DNA of 64,000 nucleotides from Effusibacillus lacus (GTDB lineage: Bacteria; Bacillota; Bacilli; Tumebacillales; Effusibacillaceae), in NCBI RefSeq assembly GCF_002335525.1, contig NZ_BDUF01000121.1:1-64000 (forward strand), in the 5' to 3' direction. This document shows, piece by piece, positions 50,504-60,765 of the stretch (its first letter is position 1; each line of letters starts with the position of its first letter). Under the pieces are notes generated by a model, which did not search any database, was not told the DNA's origin, and was given only the letters and a program-made list of their open reading frames with translations. The position numbers and the translations under genes are program-made.

Positions 50504-52425
50504 TTTTCTGTGCCAGCGGCAAATTCTCTGGATGCAGCCATGGCTTCCAATTTGGAAGTTCCCACGGCTGAACCTGTTTTTTCCGGTTTCCATTGATAGG
50601 TGGGAACTATTTGGCGCAAAATCTGTCGGATTTGATTTGCCGATTCAATCGTTTCCTTCGATATGGTTTGTTCAAGCATCCGCAACATGAAGAACAATTC
50701 GTCCCTGGAAAAATCAAGAGGTTTCCCCACAAAGATCCTGTCATGTCGGGTAGCTTCCGTTCCCTCTTCATCAGCCAAAATCTCTTCAAAAAGTTTTTCA
50801 CCAGGGCGGATGCCTGTATATATGATTTTGATGTCTTCGTCAGGTTCCAGACCTGACAAACGTATTAAATCACGAGCCAAATCATCAATCTTTACAGGCT
50901 CACCCATATCCAAGATAAAGATTTCGCCCCCTTTTGCCAGTGCACCTGCCTGAATTACCAACTGAACAGCTTCAGGTATGGTCATAAAGTATCGAACCAT
51001 ATCAGGATGTGTAACGGTGACTGGACCTCCATGTTCAATTTGCTGTTTGAAGACAGGAATTACACTCCCCCTGCTCCCCAAGACATTTCCAAATCGAACA
51101 GCCACAAATTTTGTATTGCTTTCCTTATCCAAACTTTGAACAATCATTTCGGCAATCCGCTTTGTCGTCCCCATCACACTGGTCGGATTTACTGCCTTAT
51201 CAGTAGAAATCAGAACAAAATGCGACGCACCATAAATGTGGGCACATTCCGCAACATTTTTTGTGCCCAAAACATTGTTTTTTATCGCTTCCGAGGGGTT
51301 TCGCTCCATAAGCGGTACATGCTTATGAGCGGCTGCATGAAAGACAACGGCTGGTTTGTACCGGGCGAAGATACTCTCAATGCGGTGTCGGTCTTGAATA
51401 TCTGCGATTATCGGTTCAAGCTTAATATCTGGATAGTTCCTCAATAATTCCAATTCAATATCGTAGATACTGTTTTCACCATGGCCCAGCAATAGCAACT
51501 TTTCAGGTGAAAATGACGCAATCTGGCGACACAGCTCAGATCCGATGGATCCCCCGGCTCCAGTCACCATAACTACTTTATCTTTCACATAATTAACAAT
51601 ATGATTGAGATCCACCCTTACAGGTTCGCGCCCTAACAGGTCTTCGATTTTGACATCACGGATCATTTTTAAGGACACTTTGCCGTTTACCAGGTCCGCA
51701 ACCCTTGGAAGAATTTTTATATTGGCCCTGGTTTTCTTGCAAATATTGAGAACATCGGCAATCTCACTCCGGGATGCAGAGGGTAAAGCAATGATGATCT
51801 CCTGGATCTTGAATCTTTTTACCACTTCGGGTATGTCATGTCGCGAGCCAACAATGGGCAATCCCATAACTTCCAGCAATTTTTTTGAAGGATCGTCATC
51901 AATAAACACAACCGGATAGCAATCTGTATCCGGAGAATGCTTCAACTCTTTGGCTATCATGGCCCCCGCATCCCCCGCACCTATGATCATCGTTCGTTTG
52001 TGGTGGGGCTGAATTTTTAAATAGCTGTCGCGAAACATCCTCCAGGCAAACCGTGACCCACCCACCCCCAAGACAATAAATGCCCAAGACAAAATATATA
52101 CGGAGCGTGGAACAACCAAAGTTGGTTCAATCATCTGCAGGGTAAGATGAATCGCATAAAAAAGCAGCTCTGAAACAGTTACTGCTTTTACAATTGAGAT
52201 GAGTTCCCCAACGCTGGCATACTGCCACACTCTCCGATACAATTTTGCCTTGTAAAACGCGGGGAGCAGAATACCTACATGCATGAGTATCACATATGGA
52301 ACCAATTTGAAATACGGCATTCGAATTTGGAAATCAAAACGTAATAAATACGCTAGAGTGATAGCGCATGCAATAATTATGGTGTCTACCAAACCAAGCA
52401 ATAGAAACCGCTGGCGAGCCCCCAA
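50500..52425 (-). CDS. Membrane-bound UDP-sugar 4,6-dehydratase (EpsC/PglF/CapD type)
   Basis: 641 residues: four N-terminal membrane helices (about 8-130), a CoA-binding-like Rossmann domain (TMIIGAGDAGAMIAKEL) and a short-chain-dehydrogenase domain with VMVTGAGGSIGSELCRQI and the active site STDKAVNPTSVMGTTKRIAE. It converts UDP-GlcNAc to UDP-4-keto-6-deoxy-sugar, the first step to bacillosamine or related sugars often placed first on the lipid carrier. It follows the sugar transferase gene, as in eps/pgl clusters. Confidence 0.92.
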   Translation of the reverse strand: MGARQRFLLLGLVDTIIIACAITLAYLLRFDFQIRMPYFKLVPYVILMHVGILLPAFYKAKLYRRVWQYASVGELISIVKAVTVSELLFYAIHLTLQMIEPTLVVPRSVYILSWAFIVLGVGGSRFAWRMFRDSYLKIQPHHKRTMIIGAGDAGAMIAKELKHSPDTDCYPVVFIDDDPSKKLLEVMGLPIVGSRHDIPEVVKRFKIQEIIIALPSASRSEIADVLNICKKTRANIKILPRVADLVNGKVSLKMIRDVKIEDLLGREPVRVDLNHIVNYVKDKVVMVTGAGGSIGSELCRQIASFSPEKLLLLGHGENSIYDIELELLRNYPDIKLEPIIADIQDRHRIESIFARYKPAVVFHAAAHKHVPLMERNPSEAIKNNVLGTKNVAECAHIYGASHFVLISTDKAVNPTSVMGTTKRIAEMIVQSLDKESNTKFVAVRFGNVLGSRGSVIPVFKQQIEHGGPVTVTHPDMVRYFMTIPEAVQLVIQAGALAKGGEIFILDMGEPVKIDDLARDLIRLSGLEPDEDIKIIYTGIRPGEKLFEEILADEEGTEATRHDRIFVGKPLDFSRDELFFMLRMLEQTISKETIESANQIRQILRQIVPTYQWKPEKTGSAVGTSKLEAMAASREFAAGTEK

Positions 52426-52449
52426 GACGATCCCACCCTTTGATGATTG

Positions 52450-53022
52450 TCATCCCTTGACGTTTTCTGCATTCATAACCTTGAAAAAAGTTAAGAATAG
52501 TATCTTGAAATCCAAAGAAAGGGACATGTGTTCCAGATAAAACCTGTCATATGCCACTTTTTGTTCATCACAGATGTAGTCCCGCCCCATAATCTGGGCA
52601 TACCCTGTCAACCCCGGCTTAATTCGGTGAATGCCTTGCCGTTGTCTTTCTTCAATCAATTCATATTGATTGAACAATGCAGGGCGAGGACCAACGAAGG
52701 ACATATCCCCACGCAAGATATTAATCAATTGAGGAAGTTCATCCAAACTGGTTTTGCGGATGAAACGTCCAACCCGCGTTACATATTCAGAAGGATCGCC
52801 AAGTTTATCAGTAGCAACGTTAGGTGTATCAATTCTCATGCTTCGAAACTTATAAATTGTAAATAATCTACCGTCTTGACCGGCTCGTTTTTGAGTAAAG
52901 AAAATGGGTCCCTTGGACTCAATCTTTATTAAAATGCTTATCATAAGAAAGAGTGGAGAAAGCAGTACCAATGATACAATGGCCAACGAAAAATCAATTG
53001 TACGCTTTAGATAATTGTACAC
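52450..53022 (-). CDS. Initiating phosphoglycosyltransferase (sugar transferase)
   Basis: 190 residues, the short monotopic PglC/EpsL type: one N-terminal membrane segment, then KFRSMRID, RVGRFIRKTSLDELPQL (the Asp-Glu catalytic pair) and the GDMSFVGPRPAL motif. It transfers a sugar-1-phosphate, probably a di-N-acetylated or 6-deoxy sugar, to undecaprenyl phosphate at the cytoplasmic face, starting the repeat unit. It overlaps the GT4 gene by 29 bp. Confidence 0.93.
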   Translation of the reverse strand: MYNYLKRTIDFSLAIVSLVLLSPLFLMISILIKIESKGPIFFTQKRAGQDGRLFTIYKFRSMRIDTPNVATDKLGDPSEYVTRVGRFIRKTSLDELPQLINILRGDMSFVGPRPALFNQYELIEERQRQGIHRIKPGLTGYAQIMGRDYICDEQKVAYDRFYLEHMSLSLDFKILFLTFFKVMNAENVKG

Positions 53023-54172
53023 TCTTCATCTCTCCATCTATGTTCCGGAAAACCATCAACTGTTTTTCCAAAACATTCTTTTCATCGAATTCCTCAAGAA
53101 AAAGTTCTCTTGAGTTTTGGCCAAAACGCTTGACAGCATCAGGTGCTTCAAGTAGCTTTAATATTTTCCGGGCCAAATCATCGCTATCTTTGGCCTGACA
53201 CAAATATCCATTAAATTCCGGAATTATTTCTTCTCTGCATCCTCTAATATCGGTTGCAATGATAGGTTTTCCCATAGCCATCGCTTCAATGATTGACCTT
53301 GGAAGACCTTCACGATATGAAGGGAGCAAAAACACATCAGCCATACTTAACAATTGCGGTATATCGTTTCGTAATCCCAATAAATATACATCACGCCTAA
53401 CCTTTTCAGGCAACCGGTTCAACAAGCAGGAAACGTCAAGACCATCTCGATCCCCTTCAACACTGCCTCCAACAACCATTAACTTGATGCTGTCGTGTTT
53501 TTCCTTCACAATCTTATATGCGTCAATCAACTCTTCAATCCCTTTTTCTCTCACCTGTCTCCCTACGAAAATCAATACTATATCGTCCTCTACAAATCCC
53601 ATATTTTTCCGGAGGACATCCCTATCATACAAAGAAGGATTGAATAATTCTGCCGAAACACCATTCCCTATATGAATTAACCGATCAGGAAGATTAAACC
53701 GATTCACAAACGCTAATTGATAATCTTCTCTACTCTGAAAGAAAAGGTAGTCAGTGAAATACTTCCCCCATATTTTCTCAAGATAATAGGCAATATTATA
53801 AGCTATGGGGTTCATGTTCTCATGAAAATAAAATCCATGAGCCGTATACACGATAACCGGTACTCTAGCAATTTTACCGGCTAAACGTGCAATAATACTG
53901 GCAACAGGCGTATGTGTATGAATGCAATGATACTTTTCTCTTTTTATCAGTTTAATTAATCTCCAGACATTCAAAACATGGCTGACCAGATTAAGATTTC
54001 TTGCAAAGGGAATATGGTGTAAAGTATAGCCTTTCCGCTTCAATTCAGTGCCAATTTCTCCGCAATTACAAGCAGTATCAACCGTATGCCCTTCGTTCTG
54101 AAGAGCGTCAACCAGTGGTAACAAAAACTTTTTTAATGTAAAATCAACCGCAGTTACCTGAAGTATCTTCAT
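52994..54172 (-). CDS. GT4-family glycosyltransferase
   Basis: 392 residues of the GT-B fold. The N-terminal domain has a Gly-rich start and CIHTHTPVASIIARLAG; the C-terminal donor domain has FVGRQVREKGIEELIDA and the nucleotide-sugar motif LPSYREGLPRSIIEAMAMGKP (seen in that order; Glu motif EGLPRSIIE). Similar to EpsD/PglA-like enzymes that add the second sugar. It abuts the epimerase gene upstream at 54173 and overlaps the sugar transferase gene downstream. Confidence 0.9.
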   Translation of the reverse strand: MKILQVTAVDFTLKKFLLPLVDALQNEGHTVDTACNCGEIGTELKRKGYTLHHIPFARNLNLVSHVLNVWRLIKLIKREKYHCIHTHTPVASIIARLAGKIARVPVIVYTAHGFYFHENMNPIAYNIAYYLEKIWGKYFTDYLFFQSREDYQLAFVNRFNLPDRLIHIGNGVSAELFNPSLYDRDVLRKNMGFVEDDIVLIFVGRQVREKGIEELIDAYKIVKEKHDSIKLMVVGGSVEGDRDGLDVSCLLNRLPEKVRRDVYLLGLRNDIPQLLSMADVFLLPSYREGLPRSIIEAMAMGKPIIATDIRGCREEIIPEFNGYLCQAKDSDDLARKILKLLEAPDAVKRFGQNSRELFLEEFDEKNVLEKQLMVFRNIDGEMKSVQLSKAYN

Positions 54173-55051
54173 CTATATTAGCCCTTCTTTTTTGAGTTCG
54201 CTTATCTCTTGTTTAATGCCTTCAAAGAAAGAGCGCGGATGGTAATTAAGATCGGCCGCCGCTTTATCAAATGGATAGGATTTGTCTTCTTGCAACCTTT
54301 CTATCTGTTCCACAGAAATCAATGGTTTCTTTGACAGTTTACCATAAATAGAAGCCAGCCCTATGGCCAATTTTAAGGGAACATGAAAAAAAATAACTTT
54401 TTTCTGTAATAATCCGATAATCATCTGTAAGATTTCTTTATATGTTACAACAGTTCCCCCGGAAAGATCATAATCCTTGTTTTTTGCCTTTTCATTATTT
54501 ACACAAGCAACAATCGCAGCAGCCAAGTCTTCCACATGAACCGGTTGCATGACTGCCGATCCATCCCCAAAAACAGGGAAAACAGGTGATCGTGCCAGGA
54601 AACGAATCAGTTTATGCATATTATGATCCCGACTGTTCCCATAAATCATAGTAGGACGGAGAATCGTGAATGTGGTGTTTTCATACGATTTCTTAAGAAT
54701 GGATTCTTCAATTTCCTTATACAGGGAACTGTACGCTTGATATTTCGAATAGATGCCTGTAGTATGCACCATAATGATATGGGGAACACGATAGGTATTT
54801 GCCAATTGCATCAATAGTGAAGAGTATCGAATATTTGCAATATGAATGATGGTTTCAAAACGGTATTTCTCAAAAACCGCTCTCACCTGATCTTCTTTGG
54901 AAAGATCCGCTATTTCTACCAATATCCCTTCATTCTTCTGACCGTTATGAGACCGGGAGATCCCTATTATCTCTTTATGCGGGAACTTCTCACGTATCTT
55001 CTTCAGCACAAAACTTCCCGTATTACCTGTCCACCCTGTTATTAAAATCAC
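54173..55051 (-). CDS. NAD-dependent epimerase/dehydratase family protein
   Basis: 292 residues with an N-terminal Rossmann motif ITGWTGNTGSFVLKKI and an extended short-chain-dehydrogenase core. MVHTTGIYSKYQAYSSLYKEIEES places YxxxxY/K residues near the catalytic Tyr-Lys, but the canonical YxxxK is not clear, so it may act as a reductase or be an unusual member. Likely a nucleotide-sugar modifying enzyme (4-keto reductase or epimerase) of the polysaccharide pathway. Directly precedes the GT4 gene with no gap. Confidence 0.78.
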   Translation of the reverse strand: MILITGWTGNTGSFVLKKIREKFPHKEIIGISRSHNGQKNEGILVEIADLSKEDQVRAVFEKYRFETIIHIANIRYSSLLMQLANTYRVPHIIMVHTTGIYSKYQAYSSLYKEIEESILKKSYENTTFTILRPTMIYGNSRDHNMHKLIRFLARSPVFPVFGDGSAVMQPVHVEDLAAAIVACVNNEKAKNKDYDLSGGTVVTYKEILQMIIGLLQKKVIFFHVPLKLAIGLASIYGKLSKKPLISVEQIERLQEDKSYPFDKAAADLNYHPRSFFEGIKQEISELKKEGLI

Positions 55052-55064
55052 AACATTTCACCCT

Positions 55065-56345
55065 CTACAGTCTCCACAGAGTCACTTTGTCAGGGATAGT
55101 GTTCACATCTAACACACTTTTCACATCCGCTACAATCCCCTGTTCGTTCTTTAATAAGGCGGTTATACCTTTCCATCCCATGTCGATATAATTCTTGTGA
55201 GACACTGCTAAAATCACTGCATCGGCCGCCAGGAGCTCATTTACCTCAATTAGGTCCAATCCGTATTCTGCATGTACTTCCTTCGCATCTGCCAGGGGGT
55301 CCGTAACCTGAACTTCTACTCCAAATTCCCATAATTCGCGGATGATATCAATCACTTTAGAATTGCGTATATCCGGCACGTTTTCTTTAAAGGTGAGTCC
55401 CAGAATGGTCACACGAGAACCTTGAATCGGAATTCCTTTGAGTATCATCTGCTTAACTAAAGATGTTGCAATAAATTTCCCCATCCCATCATTAATCCTG
55501 CGCCCCGCCAATATTACTTGAGGATGGTAACCAATACTCTCTGCCTTATACGTTAAATAGTATGGATCTACACCAATACAATGACCTCCGACAAGCCCGG
55601 GCGTAAACCGTAGAAAGTTCCACTTGGTTCCAGCAGCAGCAAGAACTTCGGTTGTGTCTATCTCTAGACGATCAAAGATAATTGCGAGTTCATTCATGAG
55701 GGCAATATTCAAATCCCTCTGGGTATTCTCAATTACTTTCGCCGCTTCTGCCACCCTGATCGAGGATGCCCGGTAGACACCCGCCTCTACAACCATACCA
55801 TACACATCCGCAATGACATTCAACGTATCTTCAGTCTGACCGGAAACCACTTTAACGATTGTTTTGAAAGTATGTTGTTTGTCACCAGGATTGATTCTCT
55901 CCGGGGAATACCCAACAAAAAAGTCTTGACTGGCTCGCAAACCGGAATGCTGTTCAAGCACGGGAATACATACTTCTTCGGTAGTTCCCGGATACACGGT
56001 AGACTCATAGACAACAATCGTTCCTGGCTGCAGATTTCTACCTACCGTTTCTGACGCTTTTATCAGAGGAGTCAGATCAGGCTGCTTTGCATGATCAATC
56101 GGAGTAGGAACCGCAATAATAATAAAGTCACATTCTCTCAAGCGAGCTTCATCATTCGTGAACTCGATTTTCGCCCTTTCCAGTTCTTCTGATTTCACTT
56201 CACCCGTATAATCAATGTTTTGCTGCAATGTTGCAATTCGTTTTGAATTAATATCAAATCCGACAACCGGAACCCTCTCTCCAAAGGCTACAGCTACCGG
56301 CAAGCCTACATATCCAAGCCCTACAACCGCAATTTTTCGGTTCAT
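55065..56345 (-). CDS. UDP-sugar 6-dehydrogenase (WbpA/TviB type)
   Basis: 426 residues: NAD-binding VVGLGYVGLPVAVAFGE (7-23), VPTPIDHAKQPDL (79-91), ESTVYPGTTEEVC (114-126), YSPERINPGD (146-155) and the active site GLVGGHCIGVDPYYL with Cys256. This class oxidises UDP-GlcNAc or UDP-GalNAc to the uronic acid (Vi-antigen and B-band O-antigen pathways) rather than UDP-glucose. Start at 56345: GGGAG 8 bases upstream. The nearby 4-epimerase would act on its product. Confidence 0.92.
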   Translation of the reverse strand: MNRKIAVVGLGYVGLPVAVAFGERVPVVGFDINSKRIATLQQNIDYTGEVKSEELERAKIEFTNDEARLRECDFIIIAVPTPIDHAKQPDLTPLIKASETVGRNLQPGTIVVYESTVYPGTTEEVCIPVLEQHSGLRASQDFFVGYSPERINPGDKQHTFKTIVKVVSGQTEDTLNVIADVYGMVVEAGVYRASSIRVAEAAKVIENTQRDLNIALMNELAIIFDRLEIDTTEVLAAAGTKWNFLRFTPGLVGGHCIGVDPYYLTYKAESIGYHPQVILAGRRINDGMGKFIATSLVKQMILKGIPIQGSRVTILGLTFKENVPDIRNSKVIDIIRELWEFGVEVQVTDPLADAKEVHAEYGLDLIEVNELLAADAVILAVSHKNYIDMGWKGITALLKNEQGIVADVKSVLDVNTIPDKVTLWRL

Positions 56346-56350
56346 GCCCA

Positions 56351-57748
56351 TCACTCCCGGTTCAAATACTGGTATTCATTTTTGATAAAAGACAACAGCC
56401 CAGCGAATCCGACGGCTGCAATCAACATTAGAAATCCATATCGCATTCTGTACAAAGTACCTACATTTGGAATCGTATAACTGTATATCAGGATCATAAC
56501 GCAGCTAAATATAAGGACAATCCAAAATTCTGTACGTCGTCCCCAACGAGCGATTGCAATTGGAAATGCCATTAGCGAAATGTAAATGCCTATCATTTCG
56601 AACATCGACAATCGCCGCATCATCGTATTAGATTCCAAGCTCCCTCCCTCAAACCATTGACTTGGAAACGGAGCCAAAAAGCCGATTTGAATAGCTCTCG
56701 GAAGATACAAGATCATGTCTTTTACGCTGTGAAAACTGATTTCCATATCTATATTGCTGGCCGCAGACGGGTACCCTCTAAGAAAATCCTCCCTTGTTAC
56801 TGCAAGGGAATACACTTTGCTTTCCAGAGCACTAGGCATCCACCCCGTCGCTTGCCAATGATTGTCTGGTACGGTCTTTTTTTGCATATCTTCTGCAACC
56901 GGCACTTTCTTATCTTCTGCAACCGGTACTTTCTTATCTTCTGCAACCGGTACCTGTTTCACAATACCGGTTTGCGCCAGCGGGGAGATTCCAATCACCA
57001 GACTCCACATCAACAAGATTCCGGATACCGCCCGCTCCCATGGCCAGTCTGTCTGGATCGCCCTAAGAAAAAAGATGAATGTCAGAAAAATGCTTAATAA
57101 TACCGCCGTACCCTGCAGCATTTGTGTTCCATATGGGCGGACAACCCAAACCAAGAAACTTCCGGTCATTATCCATAGTACAACTCGTAAAACGAACCAG
57201 AAATTCCATCGGTCTTTCATCTGCGCCAACCGTATCCATCCATAAACAAACAAAAAGCATCCTAATATGGAATATCCATCCTTGTGGATTTGCGTATACC
57301 AGGTAGCTGCGGACGGATACATCACGAATGGAAGAACGCACCATAAAGCATAACGATCGACAGACACAAAAACCTTGACAATACGTAACAGAACTACTCC
57401 GGCTGTTGCATGCAGCGCTGCATGAATCGGAACCAATGTCCACGGTTCGGGTATTGTTAAGGCATAGACAATCGCCGCAATTCCAGCAGGAGCTTGTCCA
57501 TCAGGCCTCAGTTCCCACTCGGACCATCCGTGAATCAGAATTCTTTGTGCAAGATCAGCAGCGATACGATGAAAAGTTAGCCAATCTCCTCCAACCAGAA
57601 GTCCGTTGCCCGAATGCCAGGCTGGAAACAGATAGGGCAAAACAACCAACTGAACCAGCAGGGCTACTATCATCGAATATACAAAGAACAGGAACCAGAT
57701 TTTCAGCAGAACTGAAACCTCCTGCCTTTTCGAAAAAACACTCAACAT
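56351..57748 (-). CDS. Polytopic membrane protein, candidate Wzy-type polymerase
   Basis: 465 residues with about ten membrane segments and a long non-membrane loop (about 280-365). No strong family motif. Its place among GTs, in a cluster otherwise lacking a polymerase, makes it the best candidate for repeat-unit polymerase or a GT-C enzyme (early GGDWLTFHR loop; HAALHATAGVVLLRIV). The loop contains VPVAEDKK three times in tandem, coded by a 24-bp DNA repeat. It ends 6 bases before the dehydrogenase start. Confidence 0.6.
   Translation of the reverse strand: MLSVFSKRQEVSVLLKIWFLFFVYSMIVALLVQLVVLPYLFPAWHSGNGLLVGGDWLTFHRIAADLAQRILIHGWSEWELRPDGQAPAGIAAIVYALTIPEPWTLVPIHAALHATAGVVLLRIVKVFVSVDRYALWCVLPFVMYPSAATWYTQIHKDGYSILGCFLFVYGWIRLAQMKDRWNFWFVLRVVLWIMTGSFLVWVVRPYGTQMLQGTAVLLSIFLTFIFFLRAIQTDWPWERAVSGILLMWSLVIGISPLAQTGIVKQVPVAEDKKVPVAEDKKVPVAEDMQKKTVPDNHWQATGWMPSALESKVYSLAVTREDFLRGYPSAASNIDMEISFHSVKDMILYLPRAIQIGFLAPFPSQWFEGGSLESNTMMRRLSMFEMIGIYISLMAFPIAIARWGRRTEFWIVLIFSCVMILIYSYTIPNVGTLYRMRYGFLMLIAAVGFAGLLSFIKNEYQYLNRE
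56890..56953. repeat. 24-bp in-frame repeat inside the membrane protein gene
   Basis: CTTCTGCAACCGG recurs at 56890, 56914 and 56938 on the plus strand, encoding VPVAEDKK three times in the protein. Because 24 is a multiple of three, copy number can change without a frameshift. Confidence 0.9.
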
Positions 57749-57750
57749 GT

Positions 57751-58773
57751 CTATTTCACCCCGTAGTAATCACGATACCAGTCGACAAAACGTCCAATCC
57801 CTGTTTCAATTGAGGTATTCGGTTGAAAATTCACTTCCCGCATCAGATCGTCAACATCCGCATACGTTTCCGGGACATCCCCTGCCTGCAAGGGAAGAAA
57901 TTCTTTTTTCGCCTCTCGTCCCAATTTTTCTTCGAGTACCGAAATAAAATGTAACAGTTCAACCGGTCTGTTATTTCCAATATTGTAGATTTTATAAGGT
58001 GCATAGCTTGTCCCCGGATCCGGATTGTCCCCACTCCATTCCAAATTCGGCTCAGGCTTTCTGTTGACCAGTCTTATAATCCCTTCCACAATATCATCAA
58101 TATAGGTAAAATCTCTTTTCATTTTTCCGTGATTAAACACTTTAATAGGTTCACCGGAAAGAATAGCCTTTGTAAACAAGAATAATGCCATATCCGGTCG
58201 TCCCCACGGACCGTATACCGTAAAGAACCGCAGCCCTGTTGTCGGCAGCCCATACAAATGGCTGTAGGTATGCGCCATCAGTTCATTTGCTTTTTTCGTC
58301 GCTGCATACAGACTTACTGGATGATCCACATTATGATGAACCGAAAACGGCATTTTTGTATTAGCTCCATATACGGAACTTGAGGATGCATAAATCAGAT
58401 GCTCCACTTGGTTATGTCGGCACGCTTCGAGAATATTCATAAAACCGACGATGTTTGCATCAATGTAAGCATGCGGATTAACCAGACTGTAACGAACCCC
58501 CGCCTGGGCAGCCAGATTCACCACAACTGAAATAGAATTCTCGGCAAACATCTGATTGATTGTTTGACGATCTTCCAAGGAACCGCGTATAAACGAAAAA
58601 CCGGAAATCTCTTGCAGTTGCTTCAGACGGGCTTCTTTTAACGATACTGCATAGTAATCGTTCAGATTATCCAACCCGATAACATTATAACCTTCCGCCA
58701 ACAATCTCTTTGACAAATGAAATCCAATAAATCCCGCACTTCCGGTAACCAAAATCTGCTTACGCTTGGTCAT
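57751..58773 (-). CDS. UDP-sugar 4-epimerase (UDP-glucuronate/GlcNAc epimerase-like)
   Basis: 340 residues of the extended SDR family: [12 protein letters not shown] (11-22), DNLNDYY (35-41), [11 protein letters not shown] (127-136) and active-site Tyr156-Ala-Ala-Thr-Lys160. The [11 protein letters not shown] and [15 protein letters not shown] regions are typical of UDP-glucuronate 4-epimerases (CapI) and WbpP-type UDP-GlcNAc(A) epimerases. The start at 58773 follows AAAGGAG. It probably makes the galacto-configured uronic or amino sugar together with the dehydrogenase downstream. Confidence 0.9.
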   Translation of the reverse strand: MTKRKQILVTGSAGFIGFHLSKRLLAEGYNVIGLDNLNDYYAVSLKEARLKQLQEISGFSFIRGSLEDRQTINQMFAENSISVVVNLAAQAGVRYSLVNPHAYIDANIVGFMNILEACRHNQVEHLIYASSSSVYGANTKMPFSVHHNVDHPVSLYAATKKANELMAHTYSHLYGLPTTGLRFFTVYGPWGRPDMALFLFTKAILSGEPIKVFNHGKMKRDFTYIDDIVEGIIRLVNRKPEPNLEWSGDNPDPGTSYAPYKIYNIGNNRPVELLHFISVLEEKLGREAKKEFLPLQAGDVPETYADVDDLMREVNFQPNTSIETGIGRFVDWYRDYYGVK

Positions 58774-58805
58774 CGTTCCACTCCTTTCATTTCCTGGCAA
58801 ACATT

Positions 58806-60758
58806 CTACTGCTGCTCAAGCCAAGCCTGGAACATCAATACATCCCATAAATAGTACTGCCAATTGCGCTTTCCAGACTGATGTTCTGCCCATTTTTGCC
58901 GGATCGGAACCGGGTTGAAAAACCCTTCCCGTCTCAGCCTTTCTTCGTCCAGCAATTGTTCTGCCCATTGACGCAGGGGGCCGCGCAGCCAAGTATCGAT
59001 CGGCACACCAAATCCCATCTTCGGACGTTCGATCAATTCTTTCGGCACATATTTATATAACACCTGACGCAGCAACCATTTCCCCTGATCGTTCCGGATC
59101 TTCATCGCCAAAGGAAGCGTCCAGGCAAACTCCACAATGCGGTGATCAAGCATCGGAACCCGTGACTCCAGACTAACACCCATGCTGGCTCTGTCCACTT
59201 TCACCAGGATGTCATCCGGCAAATAGGTCATCATATCCAGATACATCATTCGCTGCGTAAAGTCAGGAAGATGCGCCCATGATTGCTGCTCATTCAGCAC
59301 TGTCTTAGGCTCAACCGTATCCAATACGACCGCCGTTGGGTTTTTCCAATGGGAAACAAGATCCCGATACATTGCTTCCGGACTTTCCACCGCCAGTATA
59401 TCTGCCAGTTTGTGGAGTTTGTCACCCGGCAACTGCAGCTTGAATCTATTCGGTACGAGAGGAGCAACCGCTGCATACAAGGAATTCCAGGTTTGCGGAG
59501 AGAGTACAGTGAGGCCGCGAGCCGCCAATTGCCTGAACGGTTTGGGAATGGAGCCAATCTTGCTCCATATGTTTCGGCCCCAAAAATACCGATTGTATCC
59601 CCCAAACAACTCATCTCCGCCATCGCCGGAAAGACTGACAGTAACATGCTGTCTGGCCAGCTGCGATACCAGAAAAGTGGGAATTTGGGATGAATCGGAA
59701 AATGGTTCATCGTACAAAACGGGAAGTCTCGGGATCACATCCATCGCCTGTTCAAGAGACACATATAATTCTGTATGGTCAGTTCCAAGATGTCTGGCGA
59801 CAGCCTTGGCATGCTCTGCTTCGTTATAACCTTCCTCATGAAATCCGATTGTAAAAGTTTTGACCGGTTGTCGGCTTAACGACTGCATCACCGCCACCAC
59901 AGTAGAGGAATCAATCCCGCCGGAAAGAAACGCCCCGAGAGGAACATCTGCCACCATCTGTTGGCCCACGGAATCCCGCAGAAGCTGATCCAGACGGTTC
60001 ACCGCTTCTGATTCGGAACCGCCAAACAAATTTTCCACTCCCTTTTCGGCCGCCTCTCTGACCGTCCAGAACGGAACAGGAGTTAATTCTGAATCAGGAA
60101 ACATGGATCGGAAAGTTAAAATCGTTCCCGGCAGAAGTTTAAAGATTCCCCGATAAATCGAATAGGGAGCCGGAATATAGTTATGGCGCATGTAAAGCGC
60201 CAATGCCTTACGGTCAATCTCGCTCCTGAAATCGGGGTGATTTCGCAATGCCTTCAATTCTGAAGCAAACATAAAAGAATTACCGATTCGACCATAGAAT
60301 AACGGTTTTTCCCCCATCCGGTCACGCCCCAGAATCAGCATTCGTTCCTGTCGATCCCATAGTGCGAACGCAAACATGCCGACGAATTTCTTTATCGCCG
60401 GCTCAACTCCAAACTGTTCAATTGCAGCTAACATTACTTCCGTATCCGAATGACCGCGGAATGAATAACCACTACGTTGCAATTCCTCTCTTAATATACA
60501 GAAATTATAGATTTCTCCGTTAAAAACAATTACATATCGTCCGCTTGGGGATACCATGGGCTGATGGCCCTCTGGAGAAAGGTCAACAATGGACAAACGC
60601 CGGTGAGCGAGAGCAATCCCTGCTTCAGCATCCACCCATATTCCTGAATCATCAGGCCCTCGATGAACAATCGATTCCCCCATTTTGATTGCTTGTTGTT
60701 GCAATTCGTCTGTTGTTAATCTCGATTGAATCGAAATAAACCCTGCTATACCGCACAT
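58806..60758 (-). CDS. Glutamine-hydrolysing asparagine synthase family amidotransferase
   Basis: 650 residues. It starts MCGIAGF: Cys2 becomes the N-terminal nucleophile of the class II glutaminase domain (about 1-200; [15 protein letters not shown]). The C-terminal synthase domain has the PP-loop [12 protein letters not shown] and later [15 protein letters not shown]. It is long like the AsnB/AsnO members found in capsule clusters, where they are thought to amidate uronic acids in the polysaccharide. A role in making free asparagine is the alternative; context favours sugar amidation. Confidence 0.92.
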   Translation of the reverse strand: MCGIAGFISIQSRLTTDELQQQAIKMGESIVHRGPDDSGIWVDAEAGIALAHRRLSIVDLSPEGHQPMVSPSGRYVIVFNGEIYNFCILREELQRSGYSFRGHSDTEVMLAAIEQFGVEPAIKKFVGMFAFALWDRQERMLILGRDRMGEKPLFYGRIGNSFMFASELKALRNHPDFRSEIDRKALALYMRHNYIPAPYSIYRGIFKLLPGTILTFRSMFPDSELTPVPFWTVREAAEKGVENLFGGSESEAVNRLDQLLRDSVGQQMVADVPLGAFLSGGIDSSTVVAVMQSLSRQPVKTFTIGFHEEGYNEAEHAKAVARHLGTDHTELYVSLEQAMDVIPRLPVLYDEPFSDSSQIPTFLVSQLARQHVTVSLSGDGGDELFGGYNRYFWGRNIWSKIGSIPKPFRQLAARGLTVLSPQTWNSLYAAVAPLVPNRFKLQLPGDKLHKLADILAVESPEAMYRDLVSHWKNPTAVVLDTVEPKTVLNEQQSWAHLPDFTQRMMYLDMMTYLPDDILVKVDRASMGVSLESRVPMLDHRIVEFAWTLPLAMKIRNDQGKWLLRQVLYKYVPKELIERPKMGFGVPIDTWLRGPLRQWAEQLLDEERLRREGFFNPVPIRQKWAEHQSGKRNWQYYLWDVLMFQAWLEQQ

Positions 60759-60765
60759 GTGCTCA

